Positions 3,799-6,423 of a stretch of 6,423 nt of DNA are shown in pieces. Source of the stretch: Candidatus Woesearchaeota archaeon (GTDB lineage: Archaea; Nanobdellota; Nanobdellia; Woesearchaeales; UBA525); contig JAJPEB010000077.1 of assembly GCA_023252315.1 (NCBI GenBank), forward strand, positions 1-6,423. The letters run 5' to 3'. The notes under the pieces are model-generated. The model saw nothing but the letters and a program-made list of their open reading frames with translations, was not told the origin of the DNA and ran no database searches. Numbering within the stretch: the stretch's first letter is position 1; each line of letters starts with the position of its first letter. Position numbers and translations under genes: made by a program.

Positions 3799-6423
3799 AT
3801 GGGCACGTGGCATACCCGTATCGTGATCGTATTCTCAATGATTGCGCTCCTCGCGCACGCCGCGAGCGCCGATCTCGTCGCCGTCTCGCAGCTCGGCTAC
3901 CACCCGCAGATGTCCAAGCAGGTCGTCGTCTACACCTCGGGCTCCCCTGCCTCGTTCCAGGTCGTCGATGCGGCGAGCAGCCAGGTCATCTATTCCGGCG
4001 CACTCGCCCTCCCGCAGGACAGCAGCGGCAACCCGACCGCATGCCAAGGCGGCCAGCGCTGCCTCGTCGGCGACTTCTCGAACCTCACGCGCGAGGGCAG
4101 CTACACGGTGCGCGTGGGCACGCTCTCGTCGCCGAAGTTCCCCGTGAGCTCCGGCGTCTTCGCGGGCCTGGCGCCGACGCTGCTCGAGACGTTCGACATG
4201 ATGCTCCAGCAGGGCTCGGCGTACCATCCCGACGTGCGCCGCGCGCAGAGCCCGCCGTTCCCCGCGATGGCCGACGGCAGTTTCATCATGGAGGCCGACC
4301 AGGCCGCGCTCACGCTCATCAGGATGGGCAGCGCGTACCAGCGCGACCCGTCGCTCTTCTCCACGGACAAGTACACGATCGTGGGGCCGGGGATGCCCGA
4401 CCTCGCGGAGCACATGATCGTCTACGTGCGCTACCTCGAGGGCCTGCAGGACGCGGATGGCACGCTCGGCGTCGCGCAGGGGTGGAACTACGACTTCAAC
4501 TGCGCGTGGGACCGCCCGGGCGACTGGAACACGCAGCCCGACCCGTGCATGAAGTTCTATTCACAGGAGAGCCGCGGCTATACCGTCCAGACGCTCCTCG
4601 CGTACCTCGAGGCGGTGCCGGCGGTGCAGGCGACGCAGGGCACGGACGCGGCGAAGCAGCTTCTCGGCCGCGCGCAGCGCACGCAGGAGTACGTGCTGCA
4701 GGCGTACGGCACTCCCGACGGCGCTGATGCCGCGTTCTACGGCGCGGCGCTCTTCCTCCTCTACGACTACACCGGCGACTCGGGCTACCTCACCAAGGCG
4801 TACGCGATGCGCCCGTCCGTGAGCACGACGCTCTCCTCCGCGCAGACCTCGGGCAACGAGCTCTACTGGGAGGAGTACGTGCGCCACAAGGACGCGCTCG
4901 CGCAGCATGGCCTCGCCTACGGCGAGCCGCCCGAGGAGTACTTCAGGGGCAAGCTCTACTTCGACTGGAAGGACGCGGGGGCCGAGCGCTCGATCGCGAA
5001 CAACGGCGAGCGCGTGTTCCAGTACGACAACGATATCGCGTTCCAGAACAGCAGGTACATGCTCATCGAGGCGACGCTCGCGGCGAAGGCGACGCAGATG
5101 CTCGGCAGCGCGAGCGAGGCGTTCATCCCGCGCATCGCGGACGCGCAGCTCGCATGGCTCACCGGCATGAACTCCGTGCAGAACGGCACGGGCAACGGCA
5201 CCAGGAGCTCGCGCAGCTTCATCTACGGCATCGGCAGCTTCCCGTCGCAGTTCCACTCGCGCATGGTCCCGACGGACTTCTTCACGGCGAACAGGACCTT
5301 CAGCAACGGAGCGCGCTACCCTCCGGGATGGATCGCGGGCGCGTTCGACAGCACGGACGACACCGACCGCATCTTCAACTTCAACGACGACCGCCAGAGC
5401 TGGGAGTACACGGAGACGACGAACGAGATCGTCGCCACCGCGCTCGAGGCGTCGGCGTATCTCGACGCGCGCTACAACGGGCGCGCGGCAGCGGTGCGCA
5501 CCGTGCTCGGCAACGGCACGTTCGTGCCCGGCGGCGGGAGCGGCGGCAACGGGACGGGCGGCGGGAACGGCACCTGCGCGTCGAGCATCTCCCAGCTCAA
5601 GGCGACGTGCAGCGGGACGATCACGCAGGATACCCTCAACGGCGGCTGCAGGACGATCTCGTGCTCGAGCGGATCGAGCAGCGTGCAGGTGCTCGCGTGC
5701 GACAAGCCGGACAGCGCGAGCCCGCAGTACGTCGAGATGTACAAGCAGTCGCAGTCGGGCAGCACCGTGCAGGTCTGCCTCGGCAGCACGTGCATCGCGG
5801 ACAACGGCTACGCGAAGGGGCCTAACTATCCCATCTGCACGAGCACGACGGGCGGCAACGGCACCGGGAACTCGACGGGGCCTGGCACGCCCCCTCCCCC
5901 GCCTAACGGCACGGGCACGAACGGCACGTGCGCCTCGAGCGCGGCGCGCATGCCCGTCACGTGCACGGGAGGGACGGTGAGCCAGGACACCTTCAACGGA
6001 TGCAGGACCGTCGTGTGCGCGAACGGCGCGGACTCCCTCAAGATCCAGGCATGCGACAAGCCGGATGCGGCCTCCGCGCAGTACTTCGAGATGTACAAGC
6101 AGTCCCAGGCAGGCAGCTCGGTGAGCAGGATATGCCTCGGCAGCACGTGCATCGCGGACAACGGCTACGCGAAGAGCGCGAATTTCCCGATCTGCACCGG
6201 CAACTCCACGTCGCCGCCCCCTCCGCCCCCTCCCAACGGCACGGGCGCAGGCAACGGCACGAACGGAGGAGCCTCGGCATCGCTGCGCGTGAAGGACTGG
6301 TACCCCCAGGGGACGCACTACGTGTTCCTCTGCACCCCGAGCGGCTTCAACGCGACGGCATGGTCGTGGGCGTTCGGCGACGGCGGCACGCAGTCCACGA
6401 CGACGAGCGACGTCTACCACGTC
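3799..6423 (+). CDS. Secreted multidomain GH9-like protein with Cys-rich tandem modules and PKD domain (3'-partial)
   Basis: The frame is open from ATG 3799 to the window end (875 residues, no stop). Residues 1-24 are a Sec signal peptide with hydrophobic core IVIVFSMIALLAHA and likely cleavage at ASA/D. Residues 25-118 resemble the CelD_N Ig-like domain (VAVSQLGYHPQMSKQVVVY). Residues about 119-560 resemble the GH9 (alpha/alpha)6 barrel, a fold of cellulases: PGMPDLAEHM (196-206), LYDYTGDSGYL, WLTGMN (453-458), FIYGIGSFPSQFHSR (474-488) and ETTNEIV with candidate acid E543. The DAGD motif that should carry the nucleophile-activating aspartates is not found; the nearest text is ADGSFIMEAD (158-167), so activity is uncertain. 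Two eight-cysteine repeats (593-680, 711-799) and sequon-rich Gly/Pro linkers follow. A PKD-like domain starts near 826 (WSWAFGDGG at 855-863). It probably acts on or binds polysaccharide outside the cell; any surface anchor lies beyond the window. Confidence 0.9.
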   Translation, partial: MGTWHTRIVIVFSMIALLAHAASADLVAVSQLGYHPQMSKQVVVYTSGSPASFQVVDAASSQVIYSGALALPQDSSGNPTACQGGQRCLVGDFSNLTREGSYTVRVGTLSSPKFPVSSGVFAGLAPTLLETFDMMLQQGSAYHPDVRRAQSPPFPAMADGSFIMEADQAALTLIRMGSAYQRDPSLFSTDKYTIVGPGMPDLAEHMIVYVRYLEGLQDADGTLGVAQGWNYDFNCAWDRPGDWNTQPDPCMKFYSQESRGYTVQTLLAYLEAVPAVQATQGTDAAKQLLGRAQRTQEYVLQAYGTPDGADAAFYGAALFLLYDYTGDSGYLTKAYAMRPSVSTTLSSAQTSGNELYWEEYVRHKDALAQHGLAYGEPPEEYFRGKLYFDWKDAGAERSIANNGERVFQYDNDIAFQNSRYMLIEATLAAKATQMLGSASEAFIPRIADAQLAWLTGMNSVQNGTGNGTRSSRSFIYGIGSFPSQFHSRMVPTDFFTANRTFSNGARYPPGWIAGAFDSTDDTDRIFNFNDDRQSWEYTETTNEIVATALEASAYLDARYNGRAAAVRTVLGNGTFVPGGGSGGNGTGGGNGTCASSISQLKATCSGTITQDTLNGGCRTISCSSGSSSVQVLACDKPDSASPQYVEMYKQSQSGSTVQVCLGSTCIADNGYAKGPNYPICTSTTGGNGTGNSTGPGTPPPPPNGTGTNGTCASSAARMPVTCTGGTVSQDTFNGCRTVVCANGADSLKIQACDKPDAASAQYFEMYKQSQAGSSVSRICLGSTCIADNGYAKSANFPICTGNSTSPPPPPPPNGTGAGNGTNGGASASLRVKDWYPQGTHYVFLCTPSGFNATAWSWAFGDGGTQSTTTSDVYHV
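5575..5838 (+). repeat. Cysteine-rich module, copy 1 (88 residues)
   Basis: Residues 593-680 of the secreted protein. Eight cysteines mark the module, with cores ACDKPD, EMYKQSQ and CLGSTCIADNGYAK, ending in NYPIC. Eight cysteines could form four disulfides, which fits an extracellular, stable domain. I do not recognise a named family; a role in carbohydrate or surface binding is inferred from its position after the GH9-like domain. Confidence 0.85.
5929..6195 (+). repeat. Cysteine-rich module, copy 2 (89 residues)
   Basis: Residues 711-799, a tandem copy of the preceding module. All eight cysteines are conserved, as are ACDKPD, EMYKQSQ and CLGSTCIADNGYAK. It differs from copy 1 by single-residue indels near GTVSQDTFNGC and SSVSRIC and by scattered substitutions in the first 45 residues. 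A 42-base stretch (6133-6174) is identical to 5776-5817 in copy 1, including third codon positions. Confidence 0.85.
6274..6423 (+). other. Start of a PKD-like domain in the secreted protein
   Basis: From residue about 826 the protein reads as an Ig-like strand pattern leading to WSWAFGDGG at 855-863, the hallmark W-x-F-G-D-G of PKD domains, followed by TSDVYHV, which matches the usual V-x-H-x-Y strand. The domain is cut by the window end. PKD domains are common spacers or binding modules in secreted archaeal and bacterial glycoside hydrolases and surface proteins. Confidence 0.75.

Noticed and set aside
3155..3838. Antisense open frame covering the 159-residue protein gene and the following gap
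   Set aside because: The plus strand has a promoter, a binding site and a plausible protein. The antisense product is Arg/Leu-rich and lacks start signals.
5575..6195. Direct repeats considered as a CRISPR-like or mobile array
   Set aside because: The repeats are in frame, encode matching protein domains and occur only twice, with no regular spacers. They are a duplicated protein module.
4561..6420. 619-codon open frame on the minus strand
   Set aside because: It is antisense to the clearly coding GH9-like gene and its product is Arg/Ala/Val-rich with no recognisable motif. Long antisense frames are expected at this GC content.

Overview
The window looks like chromosomal DNA from a GC-rich archaeon. 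Three gene starts are preceded by A/T-rich TATA elements (ATTTAAA, TTTATAAA, TTAAATAT) about 26 bases before the expected transcript start, which stand out against the GC-rich background. Two of those starts also have short-leader AGGTGG-type ribosome binding sites, and a pyrimidine/oligo-T tract follows one gene. The small lysine-tailed protein at 3173-3652 resembles proteins I associate with DPANN-type archaea, but assignment to a phylum is only a guess. All genes lie on the + strand.

Region 1 (2-1797) is the C-terminal half of the carbamoyl-phosphate synthase large subunit (CarB). It is cut by the window start and belongs to the subtype also seen in eukaryotic CAD/CPS1. The reading frame shifts near base 258, so the gene is either truly broken or carries a base error. 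Region 2 (1828-3139) is a probable two-gene operon: a SpoU/TrmH-type RNA 2'-O-ribose methyltransferase, apparently read from a leaderless or nearly leaderless transcript, with its stop overlapping the start of a small ParB/sulfiredoxin-like protein of unknown role. Region 3 (3128-3710) is a single gene for a 159-residue protein of unknown function. Its TATA box contains the stop codon of the preceding gene, and a pyrimidine tract that may terminate transcription follows it.

Region 4 (3751-6423) is the most distinctive. It is a secreted, multidomain protein, at least 875 residues long and still open at the window edge. In order it has a Sec signal peptide, a CelD_N-type Ig-like domain, a GH9-like (alpha/alpha)6 domain, two tandem 88/89-residue modules with eight cysteines each, and the start of a PKD domain. 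The modules are joined by Gly/Pro linkers dense in N-glycosylation sequons. The GH9 domain keeps the C-terminal His/Arg region and the Glu acid motif, but I cannot find the usual DAGD aspartate pair. It may be a divergent hydrolase or a glycan-binding derivative.

The genes do not form one pathway: pyrimidine/arginine precursor synthesis, RNA modification and a cell-surface or secreted carbohydrate-active protein sit side by side, each with its own promoter. I see no tRNA, rRNA, CRISPR array or insertion sequence.
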